Positions 21,501 to 31,276 of a stretch of 64,000 nucleotides of DNA are shown here, piece after piece. The notes beneath the pieces were generated by a model. It worked only from the letters and a program-made list of their open reading frames with translations, was not told the DNA's origin and did not search any database. A program made the position numbers and the translations under genes. This DNA is from Deltaproteobacteria bacterium (GTDB taxonomy: Bacteria > Myxococcota > Myxococcia > Myxococcales > Anaeromyxobacteraceae), in the NCBI GenBank assembly GCA_016214955.1, contig JACRMN010000001.1, positions 103,501-167,500 on the forward strand. The letters are read 5' to 3'. The first letter of the stretch is position 1. Every line of letters starts with the position of its first letter.

Positions 21501-22453
21501 TGGGTGTGGACCTCGTGGCGGTGGTCGTACTCCGCCGACTCGATCTGCAGCGTGGTGTGCTCGATGCCGAAGCCGTGGGAGAGGCGCGACTTGACGTCGT
21601 GCAGGATCTCGTCGTTGCGCCCCATCGACTGGGCCTGGATCACCAGGTGGGCCGAGAGGGCGTAGAGGCCGCTGGAGATGGTCCAGATGTGGACGTCGTG
21701 CACCTCGCGCACGCCCTCGGCCGTGCGCATGGCGCGGCACACCTCGTCGAGGCGCAGGTGGCCCGGCACCGCCTCCATGAGGATGTCGGCCACCTCGCGC
21801 AGGAGCCGCACCCCGCCCCAGAGGATGAGGGCGGCGATGAGGAGCGAGAGCACCGGGTCCAGCCAGGCGAGCGAGGGGGCGAGGGCCATGGCCCCGGCGC
21901 CGGCCAGCACCGCCAGCGAGGAGACGGTGTCGGAGAGCACGTGGGCGAAGGCGGAGCGCACGTTGATGCCCCGCTCGCCGTGCAGGGTCCAGAGGATGAC
22001 CCCGTTGCCCAGGAGACCCAGCGCCGCCACGCCGGCCATGAGCCCGAGCTGGATGGTGGGAGGCGGCGCGCGCAGCCGCTCCAGCGCCTCCCAGCCGATG
22101 AAGGCGGCCAGCGCCAGGAGCGCCGCCACGTTGATCTGTGCCGCCAGCACCTCGGCCCTCCGGAACCCGAAGGTCCGGCGCGGGTCGGCCGGCCGGGCGG
22201 CGAAGAGGAGCGCCAGCAGGGAGAGGCCCAGCGAGCCGGCGTCGGTGAGCATGTGGCCGGCGTCGGAGAGCAAGGCCAGGGAGCCGGAGAGCCAGCCGCC
22301 CACCGCCTCGACCAGCATGATGGCGGCGGTGAGCCCGAGCGACAGGGCCATGCGCCGCACCGAGCCGGGCGAGGTCCCCTGCCCCTCGCCGGAGGCGTGG
22401 TCGTGGAGGTGCCCGTGGCCGTCGCCGCCGTGGCTGTGATCGTGCCCGAGCAT
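21497..22453 (-). CDS. cation diffusion facilitator (Zn/Co/Cd efflux) transporter
   Basis: 318 residues. The His-rich N terminus (HDHSHGGDGHGHLHDH) is followed by about six transmembrane helices and a C-terminal cytoplasmic ferredoxin-like domain (VREVHDVHIWTISSGLYALS), the CzcD/ZitB layout. The metal-site motif SDAGHMLTDAGS lies in TM2, and the equivalent HVLSDTVSS in TM5. CDF proteins exchange divalent metal for protons across the inner membrane. It is the first gene of the run leading to rsmD and coaD. ATG start at 22453. It is divergent from the hydrolase gene at 22527. Confidence 0.95.
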   Translation of the reverse strand: MLGHDHSHGGDGHGHLHDHASGEGQGTSPGSVRRMALSLGLTAAIMLVEAVGGWLSGSLALLSDAGHMLTDAGSLGLSLLALLFAARPADPRRTFGFRRAEVLAAQINVAALLALAAFIGWEALERLRAPPPTIQLGLMAGVAALGLLGNGVILWTLHGERGINVRSAFAHVLSDTVSSLAVLAGAGAMALAPSLAWLDPVLSLLIAALILWGGVRLLREVADILMEAVPGHLRLDEVCRAMRTAEGVREVHDVHIWTISSGLYALSAHLVIQAQSMGRNDEILHDVKSRLSHGFGIEHTTLQIESAEYDHRHEVHTH

Positions 22454-22486
22454 CGGGTGCTCCGCCGCGCCTCCGCCCCGCTTCGT

Positions 22487-22516
22487 TTGCCCAAGTCTAC
22501 CCCAGCGTCCTATACG
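22487..22516 (+). promoter_or_regulatory. putative sigma-70 promoter
   Basis: TTGCCC (22487-22492), an 18-bp spacer, then TATACG (22511-22516), followed by AGGGAA and the ATG at 22527. It would drive the hydrolase/metalloprotease pair. Confidence 0.5.
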
Positions 22517-22526
22517 CTAGGGAACG

Positions 22527-23426
22527 ATGGGACCGACCGAGAGCCTGGCCGCGGGGCGGGACGGGACGCCGCTCTGGTGGCGGAGCGCCGGAGGCGGCGG
22601 GCCGCCGCTCCTCCTCAGCGACGGGATCGGCTGTTCCGGCTTCATCTGGGACCGGCTCTTCCCGGCCCTCTCCCGCTCGCGCCGCGTCATCCACTGGAAC
22701 TACCGCGGCCACGGCAAGAGCGGCAGCCCATCCGACATGTCCCGCTGCACCATCGGCGACTGCGTCGACGACCTGCTCCAGGTGCTGGACGCCGCCGGAG
22801 AGCCGCGCGCCGTGCTGGTGGGCCACTCCATGGGTGTGCAGGTGGCGCTGGAGGCCTGGCGCCGCGCCCCCGAGCGGGTCGACGGGCTGGTGCTGGCCCT
22901 GGGCAGCCCCAGCCACCCCCTCGAGACCTTCCACGGGAGCCGGCTGCTGGCCCAGGTCTTTCCGGTGCTGAAGGGCGCCATGGAGGCCTGGCCCGGCGGC
23001 GCGCGGCTGTTCTTCCAGCGGCTGCTGCCCAGCGAGCTCTCGCTCCAGCTCGGCCTGTGGCTGGAGGTGAACCGGCAGCTGGTGCGGCGCGAGGACCTGC
23101 GCCACTACCTCGACGACCTGTCCCGGGTGGACACGCAGGTGTGGCTGCGCCTTCTCGACTCCGCCGCCTCCCACGACGCCCGCCCCTGGCTTCCCACCAT
23201 CCGCGTGCCCACGCTGGTCATCGGCGCCGAGAGGGACACCTTCACGCCGGTGGAGCTCGCGCGGCAGATGCACGAGGCCATCCCCGGCTCGGAGTACCTG
23301 CTGCTCCCGGCCGGCAGCCACATGGGGCTCCTGGAGCACGGCGAGCTCACCGAGCTGCGGCTCTCGCGGTTCCTCGAGCAGCGGCTACCGGTGCGCCCGC
23401 CCGCGGCGCCAGAGGCCGCCGGGTGA
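22527..23426 (+). CDS. alpha/beta hydrolase
   Basis: 299 residues, one alpha/beta hydrolase domain without a signal peptide. Seen: oxyanion region LLLSDGIGCSGFIWDRL, then NYRGHGKSG; nucleophile elbow VGHSMGVQ with Ser ~101; the acid in VIGAERDTFTPVE (Asp ~238); and the base in GSHMGLLEH (His ~263). Substrate unknown; esterases, lipases and acyltransferases all share this layout. Its last four bases overlap the start of the metalloprotease gene (GTGA), so the two are probably made together. Confidence 0.9.
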   Translation: MGPTESLAAGRDGTPLWWRSAGGGGPPLLLSDGIGCSGFIWDRLFPALSRSRRVIHWNYRGHGKSGSPSDMSRCTIGDCVDDLLQVLDAAGEPRAVLVGHSMGVQVALEAWRRAPERVDGLVLALGSPSHPLETFHGSRLLAQVFPVLKGAMEAWPGGARLFFQRLLPSELSLQLGLWLEVNRQLVRREDLRHYLDDLSRVDTQVWLRLLDSAASHDARPWLPTIRVPTLVIGAERDTFTPVELARQMHEAIPGSEYLLLPAGSHMGLLEHGELTELRLSRFLEQRLPVRPPAAPEAAG

Positions 23427-26335
23427 TCCCGGCCACGGCGCTGGCCCTCCTGGCCCTCTCCGCCGAGCTGCTCCCGGCCCAGGGGTACGACCCGCGCTAC
23501 GCCTGGCGCACGATCGACACGCCGCACTTCCAGGTTCACCACCACCAGGGGCTCGGCCCCCTGGCGCAGCGCACCGCCCGCGCCTGCGAGCGGGCCTACG
23601 CCGCGCTGGTGCCGCGGGTGGCCCGCGCGCCGGGCCAGATCATCCACGTGGTCCTCTCCGACGACGTGGACGACGCCAACGGCTCGGCCACCGCCCAGCC
23701 CCGCGACCTCATCCGCCTCTACGGGGTCCCGCCCACCTCCGGCTCGGAGCTCGCCGACCACGGCGACTGGCTGGAGATGCTGGTGACCCACGAGCTCACC
23801 CACGTGGTGCACCTCGACGCCGTCGGCGGCCTGCCGGCGGTGGTGAACGCCATCTTCGGCAAGGTGCTGGCGCCCGCCGGGCTCGGCCCGCCCTGGCTCA
23901 CGGAGGGGCTGGCGGTGCTCCACGAGTCGGGCCCGGGCGCCGGCCGCAACGAGAGCGCCCTCTTCTCCGCCTGGGCGCGGGGCCTGGCGCTCGGCGAGCG
24001 GCTGCCCCGGCTCGACCAGGTCTCCAGCGTGCCGCTCGACTGGCCCGGCGGGAACCTCTGGTACCTGCTGGGCGGGCGCTTCCTCGCCTTCCTGGAGGAG
24101 CGTGCCGGGACTGCGGCGCTGCGGGCCTTCGCCGAGGAGCAGGGCGAGCAGGTGTGGCCCTACCTCATGAACGCGCTGGCCGAGCGCCACTTCGGCCAGG
24201 ACTTCGACGCGCTCTGGGCCGAGTTCGGGGAGCGGCTGCGGCAGCGGGCCCGGGCCGAGGTGGAGGAGGCGGCGGCGCGGCCACTCACGGCGGGCACCCC
24301 GCTCACCCGGCGCGGCGGCACGCTGCTGGGGCCGCGCTTCGCGCCCGACGGCAGCCTGTGGGTGCTGGAGGCCGGCCCCGACGAGCCGCAGGCGCTCCGC
24401 CACCTGGCGCTCGACGGCACGCCCCTCGGCGCCCCGGTGCGGGTGGAGGGGAACGGCAGCTTCGCCCTCGTCGACGGGCGCGAGGCGCTGGTCGCCATCA
24501 CCGACGTCCACGAGGAGTACCGCTCCGCCGACGACCTGTACCTGGTGGACCTGGAGAGCGGCGCGCGCCGGCGGCTCACCTCGGGCGAGCGGGCCACCGA
24601 CCCCGACGTCGCTCCCGGCGGCGGCTGGGCGGTGTACGTGGCCCGGCTGCCCGGCGGCGAGCAGGCGCTGCGCCGCATCCGGCTCGACGGCGGCCCGCCC
24701 GAGACGCTGCTGCAGCGCCCCGGCGCCCAGCTCTTCCTGCCGCGCGTCGCCCCCGACGGCAGGCGCATCGCCCTCGAGATCCAGGAGGGCGGCCGGCGGG
24801 AGGTGGCCGTCTGGGAGGCCGGCGCGCTGGCCTTCGTCACCCGGGACGACGCCCTCGACCAGGCGCCGGCCTGGGCACCCGACGGGCAGGCGCTGTACTT
24901 CAGCTCCGACCGCGGCGGCATCTTCAACGTCCTCCGCTTCCGCTTCGCGGCGCCGCAGGGCCCCGCCGGCCCGTCGCTTCCCGGCGAGCTGCGGCAGGTG
25001 ACCAACGTGGCCGGCGCCGCCCTCCAGCCGGCGGTGGCGCCCGACGGGAAGCGGCTCGCCTGGCTCACCGTCGACGCGCTCGGCTACCAGCTCGTGACCG
25101 GCCCCCTCGACCCGGAGGCGGCGCTCCTCCCCTCGGACCCGGGCGTCCGCCCGGCCCACCGCGCCCCGCCGCCTGCGGAGGAGCCGCCGCTCCCGGAGCG
25201 CGACTACTCGGCCGGGGAGACGCTGGGCCCGACCTGGTGGCTGCCGACGCTGGCGGCCGACGCCTCGGGCACCACCCTCGGCGCCGTCACCGCGGGTTCC
25301 GACGCCGTGGGCCGGCACGCCTGGGGGCTCGACGTGAGCTACGGCCTCCGGAGCCGCCAGCCGGCCTACGACGTCGCCTACGTCGCCGGCTTCCTCCACC
25401 CGCAGCTCTCGCTCGCCTCCTCGCGCGCCTTCGGCACCGCGCCCGACGGCCGCGACGAGGTGGGCTGGGTGCCGCTCGACGCGTCCCTCGCCTGGAGCCG
25501 CACCCACGCCGACCGGGTGCACCTCGTCTCGCTGGGCTGGCGCGCCCTCCTGCTGCGTCCGCAGGGAGCGCCCGACCCCGCCGACCTGGCCCCCTACCGC
25601 GGCGGCACCGCCAGCGAGCTCACCCTGGGCGCGGCCTACGGCAGCCGCCTGCGCTTCGCCCACTCCATCTCGCCCGAGGAGGGCGGCCTCCTCTCGCTGC
25701 GCGTGCGCGCCGCCACCCCCGACCTGGGCGGCGACCAGCGCTACGCCACGGCCCGCCTCTCCGCCTCCGGCTACCTGCGGCTGCCCGGGACGCGCCACGC
25801 GGTGCTGGCGCTGCACGGCTCGCTGGGCGGCTCGTCGGGCACGCTCGCCGGCCGCCAGCCCTTCGGCCTGGGAGGGGTCTCCACCGCCGACCTCCTCACC
25901 CTGGTGCAGGGGCTTGTGGGCGGCGGCTTCCCGGCCCAGTCCGATCAGCTCCGCGGCTACCCGTCCGGCGCCTTCTCCGGGCCGACCCTGGTCTCGGCCA
26001 GCGCCGAGGTGCGTTTCCCGCTCTTCGCCCCGCAGCGCGGCTACTCCACCTGGCCGGTGCTGCTGCGCCGGATCCACGGGGCCCTCTTCGTCGACGCCGG
26101 CGCGGTCTTCGGCGCCCGCGACGGCAGCATGGGGCGGCGGCTCGGCAGCGCCGACCTGCTCCGCTTCGGCGCCGGGGGCGAGCTCCGGCTGGAGGTCGCG
26201 CTGGGCTACTACCTCCGCACCGACCTGCGGCTGGGCGTGGCCCGCGGCCTCGGCCCGCTCCTCGCCGGCTCGCCGAAACCGCCCGACCCCCTGGCCACCA
26301 CGCAGGTCTACCTGGGGCTCGGCGAGTCCTTCTGA
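23423..26335 (+). CDS. secreted metalloprotease / TolB-like propeller / beta-barrel protein
   Basis: 970 residues. A hydrophobic N terminus ending in PAQG suggests export. Residues ~25-280 form a gluzincin-type peptidase domain with HELTH at 123-127 and a likely third zinc ligand in WLTEGLAVLHE (Glu ~161). Residues ~280-570 carry propeller repeats of the TolB/PD40 kind (FAPDGSLWVLEAG, VAPDGRRIALEI, WAPDGQALYFSSDRGG, VAPDGKRLAWLTV). The C-terminal ~350 residues look like a surface-antigen outer-membrane barrel, ending in aromatic STWPVLLRRIHGALFVDAG strands and a terminal Phe. It is probably anchored in the outer membrane. GTG start, coupled to the hydrolase. Confidence 0.85.
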   Translation: MIPATALALLALSAELLPAQGYDPRYAWRTIDTPHFQVHHHQGLGPLAQRTARACERAYAALVPRVARAPGQIIHVVLSDDVDDANGSATAQPRDLIRLYGVPPTSGSELADHGDWLEMLVTHELTHVVHLDAVGGLPAVVNAIFGKVLAPAGLGPPWLTEGLAVLHESGPGAGRNESALFSAWARGLALGERLPRLDQVSSVPLDWPGGNLWYLLGGRFLAFLEERAGTAALRAFAEEQGEQVWPYLMNALAERHFGQDFDALWAEFGERLRQRARAEVEEAAARPLTAGTPLTRRGGTLLGPRFAPDGSLWVLEAGPDEPQALRHLALDGTPLGAPVRVEGNGSFALVDGREALVAITDVHEEYRSADDLYLVDLESGARRRLTSGERATDPDVAPGGGWAVYVARLPGGEQALRRIRLDGGPPETLLQRPGAQLFLPRVAPDGRRIALEIQEGGRREVAVWEAGALAFVTRDDALDQAPAWAPDGQALYFSSDRGGIFNVLRFRFAAPQGPAGPSLPGELRQVTNVAGAALQPAVAPDGKRLAWLTVDALGYQLVTGPLDPEAALLPSDPGVRPAHRAPPPAEEPPLPERDYSAGETLGPTWWLPTLAADASGTTLGAVTAGSDAVGRHAWGLDVSYGLRSRQPAYDVAYVAGFLHPQLSLASSRAFGTAPDGRDEVGWVPLDASLAWSRTHADRVHLVSLGWRALLLRPQGAPDPADLAPYRGGTASELTLGAAYGSRLRFAHSISPEEGGLLSLRVRAATPDLGGDQRYATARLSASGYLRLPGTRHAVLALHGSLGGSSGTLAGRQPFGLGGVSTADLLTLVQGLVGGGFPAQSDQLRGYPSGAFSGPTLVSASAEVRFPLFAPQRGYSTWPVLLRRIHGALFVDAGAVFGARDGSMGRRLGSADLLRFGAGGELRLEVALGYYLRTDLRLGVARGLGPLLAGSPKPPDPLATTQVYLGLGESF

Positions 26336-26452
26336 GGGCTCCCGCGGTCACGGCGCACCCAGTGGTGGGACAGTCACGTCCGGCCCGCTGCCGTATCTTC
26401 CTCGCGCCGGGCACTCCTCACTCGCCCGCCCACTGCCGAAACGGGGTCCCCC

Positions 26453-28369
26453 ATGCCTGCTCCGACTCGCATCGCGACGCGCCTCCTGGCGCTCGCCGCA
26501 TTCGTCCACCTTGCCACCGCCTGCGGCGGCGGCGGGAGCAAGAGCACCACCAACCCGCCGCCCGGCGGCAACCAGGGCGCGCTGCAGGTGGCCGGCACCG
26601 TCATGGAGGACCTGGGCCAGGGCGCCGGCACCAGCGCGCTCTCCGGCGCCGAGGTGCGCGTCACCATCGACCGGAACGGCAACGGCACGGTGGACGCCGG
26701 CGAGTCCTGGACCGCGACCACCGGCGCCACCGGCGCGTACACGGTCTCCCTCACCGTCACCGCCGGCGAGACGGCGGTGGTCCGCTTCCAGAAGAGCGGC
26801 CTGGCCCCGGTGATCCGCACCCTGAAGACCGCGCCCAGCACCTCGGTGCCGGTGTCGGCCACGCTGCGCCGGCTCGACACCCTCAGCGGCTCGGGCAGCA
26901 CCCTCTCCAACCAGAACGGGACGGTGAGCCTGACCGGCCTGCCGGCCGGCGCCAGCGGGAGCGCCAGGGTCTTCAACCCGGTCACCGAGACCGACGCCTT
27001 CCCCGGCGACTTCAGCGACTCCACCGGCAACCGGCTCGTCTCCGGCGTGTTCGGCAGTTTCGACCTGAAGGACGCCGCCAACAACAAGCTCGAGACGCTC
27101 ACCGCACCGGCCACCATGAAGATGCGGATGCCGCGGGACACCTGGCCCGCCATCGTGGACATCACCGCCGGCAACCAGCAGATCGACGTGCCGCTCTACT
27201 CCTTCCGCGAGGCCACCGGCGAGTGGGTGCGCGACGGCTCCGGCTGGCTCGAGGACGCCTCGGGCACCAGGCTCCTGCCCGCCGACCTGCCCTCCCTGCG
27301 CGACGGCAGCTACACCGGCGCCGTCTTCGCCGCCGGCGAGGTGACCCACTTCTCCACCTGGAACGTGGACTGGCCCATCTCCTCCCACGGCTGCGTCCGC
27401 GGCCGCGTCGTGGACGCCGCCGGAACCACGCCGGTGGCCGGGGCCACCGTCACCGTCTCGGGGGTGAGCTACACCGGCACTTCGACCCCGGTGACCGTGG
27501 GGAGCGACGGCCGCTTCTGCGTCGAGGTGATGCGCAGCGAGGGCGCCGGCGAGGACGTGGACGGCGACGGCGTCGCCGGCGAGACCTCCTCCGTGAAGGT
27601 CCGGGTGGTCTCCGGCGGCCAGGTCTACGACTTCGGGGTCCGCGACCTCACCACCGCCGCCGCCACCTGCAGCGCCGGAAGCTGCCTCGACCTCGGCGAC
27701 ATGGCGCTCACCAGCGCCCGCAGGGTGAGCGCCGCGCTCTGCACCGTCAGCGGCACCGTCTTCCGGCGCGACGGCACCACCCCCGCGGCCGGCGCCATGG
27801 TGATGGGCTGGGACGACGTGGTGCCCCCCGAGGTGCAGGACGCCCTCTGCATCCAGGGCAACCAGCTCCTCTGCAGCTTCTTCGCCACCGCGGGCGCCGA
27901 CGGCTCCTACACCTTCACCACCGCCAGCATGGGTGGGCTCACCGTCTTCGCCATGCTGCAGACCGCCATCGTGCCCGACCAGGTGATCGAGCTGGCGTGG
28001 GCCCAGCGCCTGGTGGGCGACTGCCCCACCGGCCCGGTCAACCTGCGGCTCGACGAGGGGTACGTCTCGATCACCACCGCGCTGGCGTTGAACGGCAACG
28101 TCATCTCCTGGACTCCGGCCGGCTACGGGGCGACCGCGCTCTACGCCACAGGCCCCGCCGGCTTCAAGTGGATGGTCAGCGCGCCCGAGGGCCAGACCTT
28201 CCCCTCCCCCGTGACCTACGGCACGGTCCCGGCCGGCGCAAGCCAGACCTTCCCCGCCACCGGGGCGCCGGCGGCGCTCGCCAGCGGCGACACCGTCTAC
28301 GTCCTCATCTCCGGCAAGGCGAGCGACGGCTTCCCCTACTTCGGCAGCGGGACCCTGACCGTCCCGTAG
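26453..28369 (+). CDS. large lipoprotein with carboxypeptidase-regulatory-like repeats
   Basis: 638 residues. The signal ends in lipobox LATAC (Cys ~24), followed by a Gly/Ser/Asn/Pro tether, so it is an envelope lipoprotein. The N-terminal domain contains EF-hand-like DRNGNGTVDAGES (calcium-loop look-alike) in a carboxypeptidase-regulatory fold. Residues ~215-300 (MKMRMPRDTWPAIVDITAG, then VPLYSFREATGEWV) resemble the FAM171/CILP-type region. A further regulatory-like fold at 320-440 includes DVDGDGVAGETS. Four Cys pairs in the C half may form disulfides. No catalytic motif. ATG start, weak ribosome site. Function unknown; adhesion or surface structure is plausible. Confidence 0.8.
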   Translation: MPAPTRIATRLLALAAFVHLATACGGGGSKSTTNPPPGGNQGALQVAGTVMEDLGQGAGTSALSGAEVRVTIDRNGNGTVDAGESWTATTGATGAYTVSLTVTAGETAVVRFQKSGLAPVIRTLKTAPSTSVPVSATLRRLDTLSGSGSTLSNQNGTVSLTGLPAGASGSARVFNPVTETDAFPGDFSDSTGNRLVSGVFGSFDLKDAANNKLETLTAPATMKMRMPRDTWPAIVDITAGNQQIDVPLYSFREATGEWVRDGSGWLEDASGTRLLPADLPSLRDGSYTGAVFAAGEVTHFSTWNVDWPISSHGCVRGRVVDAAGTTPVAGATVTVSGVSYTGTSTPVTVGSDGRFCVEVMRSEGAGEDVDGDGVAGETSSVKVRVVSGGQVYDFGVRDLTTAAATCSAGSCLDLGDMALTSARRVSAALCTVSGTVFRRDGTTPAAGAMVMGWDDVVPPEVQDALCIQGNQLLCSFFATAGADGSYTFTTASMGGLTVFAMLQTAIVPDQVIELAWAQRLVGDCPTGPVNLRLDEGYVSITTALALNGNVISWTPAGYGATALYATGPAGFKWMVSAPEGQTFPSPVTYGTVPAGASQTFPATGAPAALASGDTVYVLISGKASDGFPYFGSGTLTVP

Positions 28370-28462
28370 CGCCCGAGCGAGGCGGCGCCGGCGGGCCCGG
28401 CGCCGCCCACCCGGGGTGCGGCCTGCGCGGCGCGCCCCGCGTGCTACATTCGCCGCGAGCGG

Positions 28463-31276
28463 ATGGAGCCCCGGCGCCTCATCGATCGCTGGCTCGAGGC
28501 CACCCTCCGGATCCACCCCGGAGAGCAGCGCTCCACCCTGCTGCTCTTCCTGCAGTGCCTCTCGGTGGTGGGCGCGCTGGTGGTGGCCCGGGCGGCGCGC
28601 GACGCCCTCCTGCTCTCGCGCCTCTCTCCCTCGGCGCTGCCCCGGGTCTACCTGCTGGCGGCGGCGGCGGTAGGGCTGGCCGGCGCCGCCTGGGCGCGGG
28701 TGGGGCCCTACCGGCCCCTCGACCGGATCATGCCGGCCACGGCCCTCGCCAGCGCCCTGGCCCTGGTTGCGGCGCGGCTCGTCCGCGGCCTCACCGGGCC
28801 CTGGCTCGACCTCGCCCTCTACGCCGGCGTGGAGGTCATCGGCGCGCTCACCCTGGCCCAGCTCTGGAGCCACGCCGCGGCGATGCACGACCCGCGCTCG
28901 GCGCGGCGGCTCTTCCCGCTCATCGCCGCCGGCGGCACCCTGGCCGGCGCCCTGGCCGGCCTGGCGGTGGGCTCGCTCTCGCGCCGCTGGGGCGTGGAGA
29001 ACCTGCTCTGGCTGGCGGCCCTGCTCCTCGCCGCCGCGGCCGCCGCCAGCGCCGTCTCGGCCCGCGAGGCCGGGAGCCCCCTCCAGCGCGCCACCGCCCG
29101 GCCCCCGACCAGCCGCAGGCCCGCCGACAGGCACCTCATCCTGCTCGGCGTCCTCTCGGCCATCACCCTCATCGCCAGCACGCTGGTGGACTACCAGTTC
29201 AAGTCCGCGGCCGCCGCGCGCCACGCCGGCAACCCCTCGGCCCTGGGCGGGTTCCTCGGCATGGTCTCGGCCGGCTCCGGCCTGGTCGCCCTGGTGGTCC
29301 AGGTGGGCCTCACCAGCCGCCTGCTGGGCTGGCTCGGCCTGGCCGGCACCCTGGCGCTCCTCCCGGCGGCGCTGGTGGCCGGCTCCGGGGCGGCGCTGCT
29401 CGCCGGCGGCATGTGGCCCGCCATCCTGGCCCGCGGCGCCGACCAGACCCTGCGCTACACCACCACCGACAGCGCCAGCCGCCTGGTGCTCCTGCCGCTG
29501 CCGCCGCCGCGCCGCACCCTGGCCAAGACGCTGGCCGACGGTCTGGTCCGGCCCGCGGCGCTGGCGGCCGGCGGCCTCATCCTGCTCGCCCTGCCGCGGA
29601 GCTGGCGCGGCCCCTCGGCCCTGGCGCTCGCGACCCTGGTCCTGTGCCTCGCCTGGCTGGCGATGCTCCCCGGGGTCCACCGGCTCCACCTGGCGGCGCT
29701 CCGCGACGCCCTGCGCAAGGGGCGCGCCGGGGCCTCGCCGGAGGACGGCCGCCGCGAGTGGGTCGAGGTGTTGCGCGCCGCCCTCGCCTCCGCCGACCCG
29801 GCGGAGCTGGCCTGGGCGCTCTCGCGCGCCCGGGAGGCGCCCGGCGAGCTGCAGGCCGACGTGCTGCCCCACCTCGCCCACCCCGACCCGCGCCTCCGCA
29901 CCCTCGCCTGCCTGGCGCTCGCCGGCCAGGACGCGGCCGCCGAGCACCTGCTGCCGCTGCTCGCGGACCCGGCCCCCGCGGTTCGAGCGGCCGCCCTCGC
30001 GGCCCACCCCGGGCCGCCGGTCGAGCGGCTGCGCCAGGCCGCCGAGGACGGCGACCCCGAGGTCCGCGGCGCGGCGCTCCGCGCCCTGCTGCGCGCCGGC
30101 GACCGCGGCCTCGCCGCTCCGGGGCTGGCGGCCCTGGCCGACAGCGCCGATCCCGCGCTGCGCCGGCAGGCGGCGCGCCTCCTGGGCCCGGCCGCCGACG
30201 CCGGCCTCGAGCCGCTCCCCGGCATCCTGCTCCACGACGCCGACCCCTCGGTGCGCTCCGCGGCCCTGGCCTCGGCCGGCGCGGCGCGCACCGACGCCCT
30301 CCTGCCGGCGCTGGCGGCGGCGCTGGGCCACGCCGGAAGCTGGCGCGCCGCAGCCGACGCGCTGGCGGCCCGGGGCGCCGGGACCGAGGCGGTGCTGGCG
30401 CCCCTCCTCGCCGACGCGCGCGAGCGGCCGGTGCTGCGCCGGCGGGCCGCGCTGGTGCTCGGCCGCCTGGCCACGCCCGAGGCGGCGGCGCTCCTCGCCC
30501 GGCGCGTCGGCGACGAGGACGAGGCGGTGCGCGGCGCGGTGGCCGAGGCCCTGGGCCGGGCGATCCAGCTCCACCCCGGGCTGCCCCTGGAGCGGGACCT
30601 GGTGCTGCGGGTCATCCGCGTGGAGCTGGTCCTCGCCTGGCGGGCGGTGGCGGCGGCCGAGGCCCTGGGGCTGCCCGAGGCGTCCGGGCGCGCCCGCGAC
30701 GCGCGCGACGGCGCTCGCCACCTGCTGGCGGCCGCCCTGACCGAACGCGTGGACCGGGCGGTGGACCGGGCGCTGCGGCTGGTGCGGCTGCTCCAGCCGG
30801 CCGCGGAGCTGGACCTGGCGCGGGAGGCCCTGGCCGACCAGCGGCGCCGGGCGGCCGGCGTCGAGCTCCTCGACACCCTGCTCGATCGCCGCCTGCGCCG
30901 GCTCCTCCTGCCGCTGGTGGAGCAGGGGTCGCGGCGGGCCCGGCTGCGGGAGGTGGCGGGGCTGGCGCCGCTCGACTCGCCCGACTGGCTGCGGGAGCTG
31001 CTCCGCGACGAGGGCGCCTGGATGGCGGCGGCCGCCGCCTGGGCCGCCGGCGAGCTCCGGCGCGTCGACGCCGCGCCGCGGGTGGCCGAGCTGCTCACCC
31101 ACCCGGTGGACTGGGTGCGCGAGGCGGCCCTCACCGCGCTGGAGCGGCTGCTGCCGCCGGCGGAGCTGGCGCGGGCGGCGCGCGATCTGACCGCCGACCC
31201 CTTCGCGCCTGCCCGGGAGCGGGCGCTGGCCATCTGCGAGCGGGGCGGCGCCGTCCGCCCGGAGGTGCCGGGGTGA
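28463..31276 (+). CDS. nucleotide-translocator-like membrane protein fused to HEAT repeats
   Basis: 937 residues. The N-terminal ~420 residues hold about ten hydrophobic helices and resemble the NTT/MFS (ADP/ATP translocase-like) family, including LFPLIAAGGTLAGALAGL and LILLGVLSAITLIASTLVDYQFK. Residues ~440-930 are HEAT-like helical repeats (for example PDPRLRTLACLALAGQ, DPEVRGAALRALLRAGDRG, ADPALRRQAARLLGPAADAG). Transport of nucleotides is not proved by the sequence. The stop overlaps the cNMP-binding gene (GTGA), which suggests the two products work together. Similar three-part arrangements are known in other bacteria, sometimes in one polypeptide. Confidence 0.85.
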   Translation: MEPRRLIDRWLEATLRIHPGEQRSTLLLFLQCLSVVGALVVARAARDALLLSRLSPSALPRVYLLAAAAVGLAGAAWARVGPYRPLDRIMPATALASALALVAARLVRGLTGPWLDLALYAGVEVIGALTLAQLWSHAAAMHDPRSARRLFPLIAAGGTLAGALAGLAVGSLSRRWGVENLLWLAALLLAAAAAASAVSAREAGSPLQRATARPPTSRRPADRHLILLGVLSAITLIASTLVDYQFKSAAAARHAGNPSALGGFLGMVSAGSGLVALVVQVGLTSRLLGWLGLAGTLALLPAALVAGSGAALLAGGMWPAILARGADQTLRYTTTDSASRLVLLPLPPPRRTLAKTLADGLVRPAALAAGGLILLALPRSWRGPSALALATLVLCLAWLAMLPGVHRLHLAALRDALRKGRAGASPEDGRREWVEVLRAALASADPAELAWALSRAREAPGELQADVLPHLAHPDPRLRTLACLALAGQDAAAEHLLPLLADPAPAVRAAALAAHPGPPVERLRQAAEDGDPEVRGAALRALLRAGDRGLAAPGLAALADSADPALRRQAARLLGPAADAGLEPLPGILLHDADPSVRSAALASAGAARTDALLPALAAALGHAGSWRAAADALAARGAGTEAVLAPLLADARERPVLRRRAALVLGRLATPEAAALLARRVGDEDEAVRGAVAEALGRAIQLHPGLPLERDLVLRVIRVELVLAWRAVAAAEALGLPEASGRARDARDGARHLLAAALTERVDRAVDRALRLVRLLQPAAELDLAREALADQRRRAAGVELLDTLLDRRLRRLLLPLVEQGSRRARLREVAGLAPLDSPDWLRELLRDEGAWMAAAAAWAAGELRRVDAAPRVAELLTHPVDWVREAALTALERLLPPAELARAARDLTADPFAPARERALAICERGGAVRPEVPG

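Noticed and set aside
26348..31102. 1584-codon minus-strand frame across the lipoprotein and translocator genes
   Set aside because: No recognisable domain and composition of a shadow frame; real genes on the plus strand explain the region.
24154..31272. One very long plus-strand frame running through several genes to the cNMP protein
   Set aside because: Only the last 138 codons encode a recognisable domain; the upstream part is out of frame with the true genes.
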